From NCBI GenBank assembly GCA_004835665.1, contig RBKR01000028.1, positions 248,001 through 312,000 on the forward strand: a stretch of DNA of 64,000 bases, in the 5' to 3' direction. Position 1 is the stretch's first letter; the number at the start of each line of letters is the position of its first letter. The position numbers and the translations under genes were made by a program. Origin of the DNA: Phoma sp. XZ068. Its lineage: Eukaryota > Ascomycota > Dothideomycetes > Pleosporales > Didymellaceae. Below the pieces are notes generated by a model. The model saw nothing but the letters and a program-made list of their open reading frames with translations, was not told the DNA's origin and did not search any database. This document shows, piece after piece, positions 29,457 through 40,007 of this stretch.

Positions 29457-31791
29457 ATGCTGAATGAGACGATCGCACAAAAACACGTGCCGTCTCTAGA
29501 CGATGTAGTGTCACAATCCGATACTTCGGTCGATGGAGAAAATGAGCAGTCGCGGAAGCGGAAGCGTGGTCGAGAGGGGATCATAAGTCCAATACAGCGA
29601 CAGATCAACGATCTACGGGCAGACCTTGCGAAGCTGGAACATGAGCACCAGATGCAGAAAATCTACAAAGCACGTTCACAAGGGGCGCTCACGCAGGGCA
29701 GTGTCGACAATCAAAGCTCCATGCCTCTCTATCGTAAAAGAGGTTCACAATATTTCGGGCTACGGTTGTGCTTACTGTTCGTTGTTCAAGGCGATAAATT
29801 GGGACAACATGAGACAGCACGCAAAGCAAAAGCATAATATCAGCGCTCCGGCATGTTTACAACAGAAGCCTCGAATGCGCTGCGCGCTGCAGCGCTGGAC
29901 AAAGTATAGCCCGGTATATTGGACTGTATCCGGGCCTGATTGTCCATCAGACGTGCCCCAAGATGCGTATCATGGAGCACAGCTTTTAGGGAAGCACCGA
30001 AACAGTGAGGAAGAAGCACTACTTCTTATGGAGAATGAGGAAGAGCAGCGCTTGCTGAGCGAACAAAGCAATGCATTGGCATTAGATGAAGAGCTTGATC
30101 GCGATGAGAATACAGACTGGCTTCGAGGTTGCGAGTGGCCTGCATGGTTCGCTCACAAGCCCATTCACCTAATTGTGGCTGCTGCTTCACCACCATCCGC
30201 CAAAACTCTCGAAGACTTTCGGCTAGGTCTGTGGAATGGCTTTGAGTGCTTCAGTCCAGCAGGGTCTGAAAGAGTCATGTGGAGGATCATTGAAGCAAGC
30301 AAGGTTGTGTTTCGGCGATGTGAGGAAACGCTAAAACACACCCCTCGTGTCTTGCGGTGCTGGCTTCGAAGCTGGACCCACTCTTTTCTCGCATATCCAT
30401 TCGAGCTTCCTCAACGCGAGCAGACCAGGCGGAGATACTACAGCTATCACGAACGATTCATCTGCTATGTGTTCAGAATAAGAGCTTTGTCGCGAAATCT
30501 GAAGGATCTCACGAGCGACATCACTGGCTTGCACCTAAATGCTGCGCAGACAGCCATGTTGGACCACGTTTGGGATCGTATGGCTGCTCTCGTTAAGGAG
30601 GCAGACCATGGAGCTGTGCAATCCGGATCTCACGAAGCTGCTTGCGAGAAGCTCTTCCAGCTCTTCGTGATGTTCTGGACGGACCTTTCGCCTGACGGAA
30701 AAATGCACCACAACGCGATCGTCCACTTCTCAGGCGTTTTAGGCATACATTCTACCGAGCTGTGTTTTAGAAGGCCTTACGACTACACGCCGTATCTGTC
30801 AGCACTCATATGGGTCGGGCGCCTGATCATCCTCGAGTACGCTCTGCCTCTTGCAGCCTACAACCATATCCAAATCCCATGGCCCAGTCGAACTGCTTAT
30901 CCTGACCAAGCACAGCGATTGCGCGAAGACATTCGGCCTAGGTACCTTCAACGAGGCAATCTTGCGCCCATAGGATATCTGATCGAGCGACTTCAGCATG
31001 GGCGAGCTATTGCCAGACGCGAAGGCCCTCGAACGAATATATCGTGGTCGAGTGACGGCTTGACACTACATATCGCAGAAGCGAGCATTCACATGCGGCA
31101 GTTCCGTCAAGTTATCCACGGGGTCATAGTCAACACGCAGCACCTATTACAGGACCTGTTGTTTGGTTGGTGGCCGGACATCCAACTAGATCGCATCCAC
31201 GACAATCTTGCCACACACCGTCCAGGATCTTCCTTCCTATCACATCCCGCCAATAACCTCCAGAGTTGCTTCCGGGCTGTTAGCAAACTTGCTTTCTCAA
31301 AAGAGGGTGGGTGTTCCTTCAAGAAGAAGGCGGGCAAAGCAAAACTTCAGCGCTACCTGCGCATCGGCGATCGTTTTGTGCAATGGCTCTATGCTGCTAT
31401 TCATATGACAAGTGGTATGCCAGCACGCGGGGAAGAGCTCCGGATGATCCGTTGGGCTGACACAGTCACCGTTCAACGCAACATCTTTGTTTACAAAGGA
31501 CAGATAATGCTGATCTTTGCGTACAACAAAGCGAACACCAACACCAACAACTCGTTCTTTATTGTACGATCACCCTGCCCTACCGTTCAGAAGCTTCTTT
31601 TTGTGTATCTTACATACATTCGACCGTTTAGAAACTTTGTCAGTCGACAGCTGGGCGTGCTCTCTGATAACTCTGCTAATCCGCACTTGTTCACTACGCA
31701 CGACAACGTGTCAGGATGCTTTTCTGCATCAGTATGTCACCCTTGTCTGAAGAGAGCAGCACCAGGGTCTCCCATTCGTCTACTGGGCTAA
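29457..31791 (+). pseudogene. OrsD-TLH-like protein, frameshifted and C-terminally truncated
   Basis: From ATG 29457 (MLNETIAQKHV, with a nuclear-signal-like RKRKRGR) the frame shifts by one base near 29700-29740. It then runs open to 31791. Domains in order: an OrsD C2H2 finger (GYGCAYCSLF...MRQHAKQKH), a middle region with WLRGCEWPAWF, then the TLH core shared with 27644-29338 (IVHFSGVLGI, DYTPYLSALIWVGRL, MPARGEELRMIRWADT). Similarity stops at PIRL (31785), just before the segment that carries YRH and GHT...Y in the other copy. Only 86 bp of unrelated DNA separate the break from a pogo element. No helicase domain is present. Confidence 0.72.
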
Positions 31792-31877
31792 TGCTTGCTG
31801 GAACTTTGATCAAACTTCCGAGTCTCCGTCCGTGCTTCCGATACCGCAGCTTATCACCCCTCCGGCAGGACCAACTA

Positions 31878-34009
31878 ACGTGTCCGTGCGCGTGCTGCAC
31901 GGCGCCGCGTGATGCACGCGCACACCAAAACAAGCCAATCTTCCCAATAACATAACTCAACGCCACAATGTCGATAGAAGCTGCGCTGAAAGAGGCAGAC
32001 GCTGCTGCTGCAGCTGATCAACTTTGCTACCAGGAAATAGCTACCAAACACGGTGTGTCGCGATCAACGTTGTCGCGGCGCCATCGACGCGTTTCTGGCT
32101 CGACAGACTCCAAGAACACCAAGCAGCAACGTCTCACCCTTGAGGAGCTTGATCTTGTAGACTATATAAAGCAGCTTACCGATCAACATATCCCTCCTAC
32201 CCGTGACATGGTTCGCAATTTCGCCTCTACAATCGTCGGAAATGAGGTTTCAGAAAGCTGGGTTACTCGCTTCCTTCATAGGCACCGCGACCAGCTTACC
32301 TCTCTCTGGGCCACCCATATGAGCGCGGAGCGCCATGCGGCGGATTCTAAGGAAAGCTACAAGCTCTATTTCGACATGCTACAGGCCAAAATCCATGAGC
32401 ATAGTGTTGAGGCGGAGCACACATACAACATGGATGAGAAGGGCTTCATGATTGGAGTCGACGTCAGAGGCAAGAGGATCTTCAGTAAGAGCCACTTGAA
32501 AGATAAGCGGTTTCGGCAGGCACTAGAAGATGGCAATCGGGAATGGGTTACGCTTATAGCCTGCGTGGGAGCGTCTGGAGTTGCACTGCCTCCATCCCTT
32601 GTGTACCCGGCAGACCCAAAGAACATCCAATCGAGCTGGGTGAGCGACGTGGATGCCAGGAAACACCACGTATATGTTGCAGTAACTCCCTCAGGCTGGA
32701 GCAACGACGACGTTGGCCTTGCCTGGCTGCAACAGGTGTTCGATGTGGCTACAAAAGGCAGTGCTCGGAGAAAGTATCGATTACTAGTAATTGACGGCCA
32801 CGGGAGCCACGTAACAAAGCAGTTTCTTACTTATTGCCACCAACACAAGATACTTGTAGCGATCTTCCCACCTCACAGCACCCACACGCTGCAGCCGTTA
32901 GACGTAGTCCTGTTTAGGCCTCTCTCTGCCGCTTACTCACGCCAACTTACTAAGAGGGCTCACCGGAGTAAGGGACTGCTGCCAGTGAAGAAAGGTGACT
33001 TCTTCAACCTGTTCTGGCCGGCCTGGCTTGACTCCTTCACCGCAACCAACATCCATCAAGCCTTTGCTGCCACAGGTATTCACCCGCTTGAACCCGACGT
33101 TATACTCAGCCGCTTCAACACTGAGCAGCCAGAGGCTGCAGGCTCGTCGGCAACAGCTCCGATTCATCCAAAGGGCCAAGATTGGCGTCGAATAGTACAG
33201 CAATTTGACGTGTTGGTGAAGGATAACACGTCGGAGGAAGCATCTGCCTTACGGCACGTGATCCACCACATCTCCACCGAGAACGAGCTTCTACACTATG
33301 AGAAGGAAGGTCTTGAAGAGGCTCTCAAGGTTAAGAAGAAGCAGAAGAAGAAGGGCCACGCACTAGATCTGCAGCAACATGAGCAGAACCTATGGGGTGG
33401 CGCAAAGTTCTGGTCACCTCGTGCCTTCGGTGAGGCACGCCGCAGAGGTCGCATCTGCGAGCGGAACCGGCAGGCGGAGGAGCTCAGAAAAGCAGATCTG
33501 AAGGATTTGAAAGCTGCTAATAGACTCTATAAGGCGAAGATCGAAGAAGAGAAGCGTGCGCGACGGGCGAGGGAGAAGGAAGAGCGCGCGGAGAGGAAGG
33601 CAGAGGAGCGTCGAGCAATAGACGCGCGGAAGGCTGCCAGACTCGCTGCAAAACAAGCTCGCGACGCTGCAAAAGCTATACGATTGCCCCAAAGAGGCAA
33701 TCGTACAACCTTAAAAGCTTCTGCGGTCAAAACTAAGCCTGCGCGTCGTGGTGTGGGTGCGCGTAGTCGTCCAAAGCCTGCGACGCCTCCTCCGCCCGCG
33801 CGCACTCACACGACCCGCAGCGGCCGCGTCGCAACTCTATATAAATGATTTGTATGGAAGAACTTTATCGCATAGGTCTATAGAACAATCCGCCAAAAAA
33901 ATCCGCGATAATAACTATGGTGTGTGGCTCTACAACCTTAATTTTGTATAGCTTATTGGGGTGGTTGGCGTGCACCACGCGGCGCCGTGCACCACGCGCA
34001 CGGACACGT
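31878..34009 (+). mobile_element. Pogo/Fot-like transposon, complete, plus orientation
   Basis: 2132 bp, with TIRs of about 43 bp (31878-31920 and 33967-34009, two mismatches) starting acgtgtccgtgcgcgtg. The TIRs are GC-rich with a GGCGCC-centred near-palindrome. TA lies at 31876-31877 and 34010-34011. The right TA is also the left TA of the next element. One intact transposase gene is inside. Confidence 0.95.
31968..33848 (+). CDS. Pogo/Fot-like DDE_1 transposase, intact
   Basis: 626 residues from ATG 31968. A psq-type HTH (YQEIATKHGVSRSTLSRRHR, 21-40) is followed by a CENP-B-type HTH (NEVSESWVTRFLHRH). The DDE_1 core has catalytic Asp156 (YNMDEKGFMIG), Asp276 (LLVIDGHGSH) and Asp312 (LQPLDVVLF), a DD35D spacing. 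The last 200 residues are a Lys/Glu/Arg helix (ERAERKAEERRA and similar) and a basic Pro-rich tail ending TRSGRVATLYK. Start context and length match its relatives at 1 and 34163. No lesions are seen, so it may be active. Confidence 0.95.
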   Translation: MSIEAALKEADAAAAADQLCYQEIATKHGVSRSTLSRRHRRVSGSTDSKNTKQQRLTLEELDLVDYIKQLTDQHIPPTRDMVRNFASTIVGNEVSESWVTRFLHRHRDQLTSLWATHMSAERHAADSKESYKLYFDMLQAKIHEHSVEAEHTYNMDEKGFMIGVDVRGKRIFSKSHLKDKRFRQALEDGNREWVTLIACVGASGVALPPSLVYPADPKNIQSSWVSDVDARKHHVYVAVTPSGWSNDDVGLAWLQQVFDVATKGSARRKYRLLVIDGHGSHVTKQFLTYCHQHKILVAIFPPHSTHTLQPLDVVLFRPLSAAYSRQLTKRAHRSKGLLPVKKGDFFNLFWPAWLDSFTATNIHQAFAATGIHPLEPDVILSRFNTEQPEAAGSSATAPIHPKGQDWRRIVQQFDVLVKDNTSEEASALRHVIHHISTENELLHYEKEGLEEALKVKKKQKKKGHALDLQQHEQNLWGGAKFWSPRAFGEARRRGRICERNRQAEELRKADLKDLKAANRLYKAKIEEEKRARRAREKEERAERKAEERRAIDARKAARLAAKQARDAAKAIRLPQRGNRTTLKASAVKTKPARRGVGARSRPKPATPPPPARTHTTRSGRVATLYK

Positions 34010-34011
34010 TA

Positions 34012-36143
34012 CTGTCTGTGCGTTCGTAACGCGCATGCGCCGTAACGCGCACTATCAGCCTCATTGAGCACCCACACACATGAGGTTATTGAGCCACGTA
34101 CAAAAGCTATTTTGACTAGGTATTTTGGTGGAGTGATCTATAGGCCTATGTGACAAGATTTGCTACCAAAACTTGCGTGGCTGAAGTATTTTGCGGCCAC
34201 GACTGTTACGTGTTGGTGGAGGTGCAGAGGGCGGCTTATGAACAGTAGGGCTACGCGCACCACCTCTAGCACTACGAGAACGCTTTGCGGCTGGTTCTGC
34301 AGCTGTTGAAGCCTTCCGCTTGCCTTTTGCAGCCTTTTGTATAGCTTTTTGAGACTCGCGCTCTTGCTTCTTGCGCTCTCTTTCTGCCTTGCGTTCGTCG
34401 ATTGCTTTGCGCTCTGCAGCCTTCCTTTCATCCCTCTCTTTCTTCTCTCTCTCTCGCTTTTCAACCTTCTCAAACTCAAGCCTTTGCTTCAACTTGCGTG
34501 TTGTTTCGCGTAGCTCCACTGCGTCTGATTTTCTGATCTCCTCCGCCTTCTCTGCCTCATCTGCTTCATCTAATAGACGTTGAGCTTCATCCACTCGTGA
34601 AGGAGACCACCATTGAGTCTCACCATCCCAAGACTGCCGCTGAATCAAGGGCAAAGCTCTGCCTCTTTTACTACCCTTCTTCTGCTGGCTGAGAGCTTCT
34701 TGCAGCCTGTCATTTTCCATCTGAAGTAGCTGGTTTTGGATAGAGAGATGGTGAAGGGTGTCCCTCACTACCCTCGCATCAAACGAGTACTTATCCTTCA
34801 CACAAGCTAGCAGGTGTCTATTAACAATACGCCAGTCTTTCCCATCATACACTCTTCGAACAGGCTCAGGTGTTTGCAGCTGCTCAGGTTCCTTTGTTGC
34901 AAACTTATCGAGTATAACGTTGGGATTGAAAGGTATCAGACCAGTGCTCTTGAAGGCGCTGAGTATGAGCTGTTCAGTGAAGGTCTGCACCCAAGCAGCC
35001 CAGAAAAGGCGGAAGAAGTCACCCTTCTTTATTGGCACGAAGCCCTGGCTGTTGTGAAGGTGATCTGTGAGCGCTTTGCTGTAGTTTCCAGCCAAAGGAC
35101 TAAAGCAAACTACATCCAACGGCTGCAGCGTATGAGTACTGTGTGGCGGGTACACAGCTATCATGATCTTGTTGCGATCGCAGAAGGAGACAAATCGCAT
35201 CGTTAGATGACTGCCATGGCCGTCAACAATAAGTAGACGGTACCTTCTCCTGCACTTGCGCTTAGTGAAGCGATTAAAGATCTGCTCAAGCCAACTGAGC
35301 GCTGCGTCATCGTTTGTCCAGCCAGAAGGAGAAACAGCAGTGAATACTGAGTGATCATCCTTATCCATATCATCCACCCAGGTTGATTGAATGTTCTGGG
35401 TCTCCGCCGAGTAAATAAGACCTGGCGGGAGCCAGCTCCCATCGCCACAGATGCATGAGAGGAGTGTAATCCAATCACGATTGCCATCTTGAGTAGCTTG
35501 CCGAGTGTGCTTTTGCTTGTATAGAGGCTTGGAGAAGATGCGTTTTGACTTAGAGATCTTCCCGATAGCGAAGCCTTTTTCATCCATATTGTATGTGTTC
35601 TCTGCAACAATAGAGTATTGCGTTATCTTGCGGTGCATTAGGTCAAAGTACTGCTTGTACTTTTGCCAGCTGTCGGCCTTGTGGCGATCAGAGTCCATGG
35701 CTGTGGCCCATTGAGAGATAAGGTGGTCTTGGTTACGGTGCAGGAAGTCGGTAACCCAGCTATCTGACGGCTCTCTTCCAGCTATCTCAGACGCAAAATT
35801 TTTGATCATTGTCCTTGTAGGTGGCAAGTGACGCTTAGTAAGCCCTTCTATATACTCCACAAGCTCTGATTCTTGTGTGGGTGTGAGCAATCGTTGCGCA
35901 ATAGCCTTCTCTTCACGCGACACGCTCAAGCCCTGCTCTCGGCGCGTCAAAGTTGAGCGCACAACACCATGTTTTTCAGCCAATTGGGTATACGGGATAG
36001 GTTTTTCTGTACCCGCTACACGTCTCTCTGTTACAGCTTCCTCTAGCGACATTGTGGCGTTGAGATATTGGGGGTGCAAGATGGGATGGTTGAGGCGTCG
36101 GAATGCGCGTTACGGCGCATGCGCGTTACGAACGCACAGACAG
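34012..36143 (-). mobile_element. Pogo/Fot-like transposon, complete, minus orientation
   Basis: 2132 bp with perfect 40-bp TIRs (34012-34051 and 36104-36143) starting ctgtctgtgcgttcgtaacg. Each TIR has two direct cgtaacgcgca units. TA flanks it at 34010-34011, shared with the previous element, and at 36144-36145. It has a different TIR family but a related transposase and exactly the same total length as its neighbour. The two elements converge tail to tail. Confidence 0.95.
34163..36052 (-). CDS. Pogo/Fot-like DDE_1 transposase, intact
   Basis: 629 residues from ATG 36052 (MSLEEAV, same context as the neighbouring element's start). An HTH (YTQLAEKHGVVRSTLTRRE) and a CENP-B-like HTH (EPSDSWVTDFLHRN) come first. 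The catalytic Asps are in YNMDEKGFAIG, LLIVDGHGSHL and LQPLDVVCF. The C-terminal helix is Lys/Glu-rich. The tail is basic and ends in NSRGRKILQPRKFW, possibly AT-hook-like. There are no stops or frameshifts. It is clearly diverged from the neighbouring transposase, so the pair are two subfamilies and not a duplication. Confidence 0.95.
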   Translation of the reverse strand: MSLEEAVTERRVAGTEKPIPYTQLAEKHGVVRSTLTRREQGLSVSREEKAIAQRLLTPTQESELVEYIEGLTKRHLPPTRTMIKNFASEIAGREPSDSWVTDFLHRNQDHLISQWATAMDSDRHKADSWQKYKQYFDLMHRKITQYSIVAENTYNMDEKGFAIGKISKSKRIFSKPLYKQKHTRQATQDGNRDWITLLSCICGDGSWLPPGLIYSAETQNIQSTWVDDMDKDDHSVFTAVSPSGWTNDDAALSWLEQIFNRFTKRKCRRRYRLLIVDGHGSHLTMRFVSFCDRNKIMIAVYPPHSTHTLQPLDVVCFSPLAGNYSKALTDHLHNSQGFVPIKKGDFFRLFWAAWVQTFTEQLILSAFKSTGLIPFNPNVILDKFATKEPEQLQTPEPVRRVYDGKDWRIVNRHLLACVKDKYSFDARVVRDTLHHLSIQNQLLQMENDRLQEALSQQKKGSKRGRALPLIQRQSWDGETQWWSPSRVDEAQRLLDEADEAEKAEEIRKSDAVELRETTRKLKQRLEFEKVEKREREKKERDERKAAERKAIDERKAERERKKQERESQKAIQKAAKGKRKASTAAEPAAKRSRSARGGARSPTVHKPPSAPPPTRNSRGRKILQPRKFW

Positions 36144-36145
36144 TA

Positions 36146-38847
36146 CCGGGTCCTGCAAGCGAGTCAGCGTAAGCCACGCCAAGGCGTGAGCAATACGAAG
36201 TGCTGATATTGCACCACTGTCAACAAGGGAGGCGGGAGTCTGATTTCGGTTAGCGTGAGCACCAATCCCTTGGACGCAGGGTTTTGCGATCTGGATACCG
36301 TGCAGGCGCCTCGTCCCAGGATCTCAGCGCCACGCTTAGTGTCCAGGTAAGTTCAACGCCCTTGTCGCCCTCCTGCACGCCAGCGGCTAGACCGTCCTGC
36401 CGACAGCATGGCTCCAGCTCAAAGTGTAGACTTGCTGTCAAGGGTGTCTCAGGTGCCGGATCAAGAACAAATCTTTTCTGGAGCAACTGCAGCGCAGGTT
36501 GCATGCCCAGTTTCGGACAACTTCATTCCTGGCCGGTCCTTCCCCAGCTCTATCTCTGTGCGCGATAGTCCTGTTCAACCTTTCCTGCTTTGGCGCTGTC
36601 TGACGTCCCCTGCATGTCTCATAGTGCCTCGCTGTATCCAGTATCAGACATATACTCAGTACTAGCATGATCTGGACTAGACTATATTCCGGTGTGACGC
36701 CCAAGGCAACGACGCAAAGTGTCGCCACATCAATCGGGGGAAAGGGTCCTCGGGTCAACTAAGAGCAGGCTTGAGTGGAAGAACATGAGCACTGTGGACG
36801 GCGTCAGCCCAGAGGATCTCCTCTGCAAGACCTTCACGGTCATGGGGAACACGGAAAACGCCGAGTAAATTTAGATGTTCAAGGAATGTCTCGACCGGCT
36901 GAACCGGGGCCTGTTCGAGTTCCTTCGCAACGAAGACGCAAAGATTGTGGTGCACAGACAATAAAAGGGCGCAAGATTTGCAATCTTTCCTCATTACTAG
37001 AGCTACGGTTCTGTTACTAGCTCCAATTTCGCTGAAATCAAAACTGGAAGTTCGTGTCTCCTTTCGCACAAGGTCCGCTTATACTAGCGGTCTATTACAC
37101 AGAATGCAGAACTTTCGACCACGGTATCTCATGACGAAACTGGGCAATGGTCAGTCATTCAGCATTGTTGTTTTCTCACTTCATGTCTTACCAACACTAG
37201 GCTTCACAGACGTGCACGAGAACCATGTGCGAGCACTTCAAAAATGGTGCCTGCACGGACCGACTGTACTCGGTCACACGAAGGAGACAAAGAACTGTGT
37301 GACCACGTGGTCATGTTTGTGTCCTCATCGAATGTAAAACTGAGGAAAGAAAGTAGGACAACGAGGATGTTCAAAGGCAGCAAAGCTCGCTCAGAATAGA
37401 ACTTCAGGATGGAAACATACTGGAGTGAAAGTCGATTTTCTGAAAAGGCATGACTACTAATCTGCATTCGCTGACACTAAAGCTATCCAAGATCTTGGCA
37501 CATAAATTAATCTTTATAGTGGTACCTCACCTCTCCTACTCAAACGGGTAGTATCTGGCGAAGGATACTGCTGGACTCCATGGGCGTGGGTATGTTGCAA
37601 TTCCAGCGATGAAACTCTTTACCTGTGGAGCTTGGGTCAAATACGTCACGTCCTTGGGCATACTCCCAAAATGAAGTGAAGTGCTGGAGATGAGGTCACC
37701 TCCAGTCTTTGTGTAGAATCGTATTCGGTTAGCCCTGCTGACACTTGCGAAACCGCCTCCACTTTCGATTTCCTCGCTTCCCCTTGAGCACGCTCGCCGG
37801 GCCGCCACAACGGTTGTCAATCAATTCGCCGAGGACCTGACTATTACGGAAGCTTGACCACAACATTGCCCGTACTCGGGAGTACGCTAAGGTCGGCATT
37901 GCTGCTGCTTCATCATTAGCTGATCACTCGGCTTCCTACGTGCGTCAGTGTTGCTCCGAGGCACCTGGCTCCGAGGCACCTGGCTGCAGATTAGCGAATG
38001 GAGCTACGTTTGAATGTCGTTCAGTTCATGATGATCTGATCTGTCTTGACGTTGGAGGCGCATTGCCATCGCTCATCCCTTGTGGCATCTGGAGGCAAGT
38101 TTTCTTCGTTCAGGCTTGTTCTGCGCTTGCTCCTTTTGACTCAAAGAGCATGATTGCGACCTTTTACTTCAGTTTTTACCTGCATGAGTTTTGTCGATTA
38201 TTGGTCTTCCTGTGTCTGGTTTTCTAATTGAGCGTGGGCGCCATCGTATGACGAGGGCGGAGCCAGCGAATCACACCCTCGAGGCTATTATCAAGTTGAG
38301 TAAATTGTCCACACTAAATTAACACCCAAGACTGTCTACCATCCTTCACACCTTACTTTGGTACTATTTTCCCACATGGCAATTAATACTGGTTTATTCG
38401 CAATTATAAGATAGCGAGGGATTTTCTTGAGAGGCTAGAAATCTTCCTGAGAGTATAGAGTGGTCAGCGCTGGAGGGCCGTTTTCAAGCAACATCGTGGT
38501 GTTGAGTTGCGCGTTCGTGTGCATTGAGTGACAGCGTGCAGCGCTAAATGATGCGGGTACAATCCGTTACATCTGTGGATCGAGTATCATCCTCAGCCAT
38601 ATCCTTCTCTGAGTTAGCTGCCTACGTGCTTGTCAGCTTATGCGTCTCACAGACGGCACGGGATTCATGGTTTGTGGGAAGCCTAACGTAAAGAACCACT
38701 CGGGTCCAGAGCGCCACCCGCTGCGCCTGCCGCTGATAGGAATCCTGTTCGGCCAGGCCTGATTTGGCGGCTCTACTCACTCGGTCCTACGATTTTGCAA
38801 TCTTCAGCTTGACCAGAGTGATAAGGGTGCAACCCCGCTGTCGACGC
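36146..38847. other. 2.7-kb region without a convincing gene
   Basis: Several short ORFs look faintly coding but broken. At 36785-36963 (+) DGVSPEDLLCKTFTVMG is followed by stops, then FKECLDRLNRGLFEFL. At 37536-37820 (-) a 94-codon ORF contains RIRFYTKTGGDL. A 17-bp tandem duplication (ctccgaggcacctgg) lies at 37953-37986. I assign no functions; these are probably relics. The end contains the Myb gene promoter. Confidence 0.35.
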
Positions 38848-40007
38848 ATGCTGCAGGGCTACTGTTGTGACGCACAAATGACTCTGCCACGCTCGAAAGC
38901 GCAAAACACTCTCAACGTAGGGACATGGATGCAGTCGGAAGGCGAACGGCTGAAAGAGGCAGTCTCCAAACATGGACCGAGGTGGGTCGTTGTTGCTGCT
39001 CATGTTGGAACGCGCAACGGCGATCAGTGTGCCAAACGTTGGAACGAAAACCTCAATCCAGAACTTGACCATAGTCCTTTGCATCCGGCAGAGGTATGTA
39101 TACATACATGATCCCTGATGTGTCCCGAGTCTACGGTAGCTAACGGTTATTGCGACGACAGGATAGGTTGTTGTTGCATCTGGTAGAGGTCTACGGACAC
39201 AACTGGAAGTATTTGGCCAACAACTTCTTCGAGAAGCGAGCCCCATTGTCGCTAAAGAACCGCAATTCATATCTGGAGCGCCGCCAAAGGCGACAAACCC
39301 AAGCAGGGACTACCGCGCGCCGTTCAGGTCACCAGTCCCCTCCCCATCCGAAAGATGCAAATGCTGTACTCCTCCACGAATTGACTGACATACCCGACCC
39401 ACGGATAAAACCCGCCGGTACCTTTCCTCTGGGAAGTGACGAGTCCCGTCACGGTAGTCCGCGGAACAGCTCTGGCAGTGTCACGGACAGTGAATTGGCA
39501 CGGCCGGCGCAACGCACGAACTCGTCGACAGACCTCTCGAACTTCTCCAGCAGATTGGCATTAAATCTTGGGACGAAGAACAACTCTCCGACGAACATAC
39601 AACATGAGCCCTCTTTAATGAATAACGGCCCCATGCAAAACGGCTCCATGCAAGATGGTCAAATGTTCTACGTGCCAGACCAAGTGGACTGGCAGTCTCT
39701 TATGGACAACCCGACTTCGTTTGGTCACCCCTCGGACAGCGACTCCAGTACCACACTGGGCACGAGTCTCGCGCACAACTCGGTCCCAATGCTACACGCA
39801 GTTGGACTGAATGTCCCAAACTCAGATCTTGGCGCAAGCACCCAACCGAACGATACTGGTATTGTGGAATACTCTCTCACATGCCCGAGGAGCAAAGTCA
39901 ATAGCTTGGTGCAGCACCTTCTCGATGCTGCCATTCCAGCGACTGGTGACACCGGGATGTTAGGCGAGCAGCAAGTGGTGCTTAATCTGAAGCTTAGAAA
40001 GGTCTGA
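38848..40007 (+). CDS. Myb-like DNA-binding transcription factor, 2 exons
   Basis: Exons 38848-39093 and 39162-40007 join across a 68-bp GTATGT...ACAG intron with a perfect gctaac branch site, giving 363 residues. Two Myb/SANT repeats cross the intron: GTWMQSEGERLKEAVSKHG...GDQCAKRWNENL, and EDRLLLHLVEVYGHNWKYLAN...LKNRNSYLERR. They have conserved Trp spacing, as in R2R3-type fungal regulators such as FlbD. The rest is Ser/Asn-rich and disordered, with a short MQNGSMQDGQM repeat, consistent with a nuclear regulator. ATG 38848 is the first in frame; ATG 38878 is an alternative. Confidence 0.85.
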
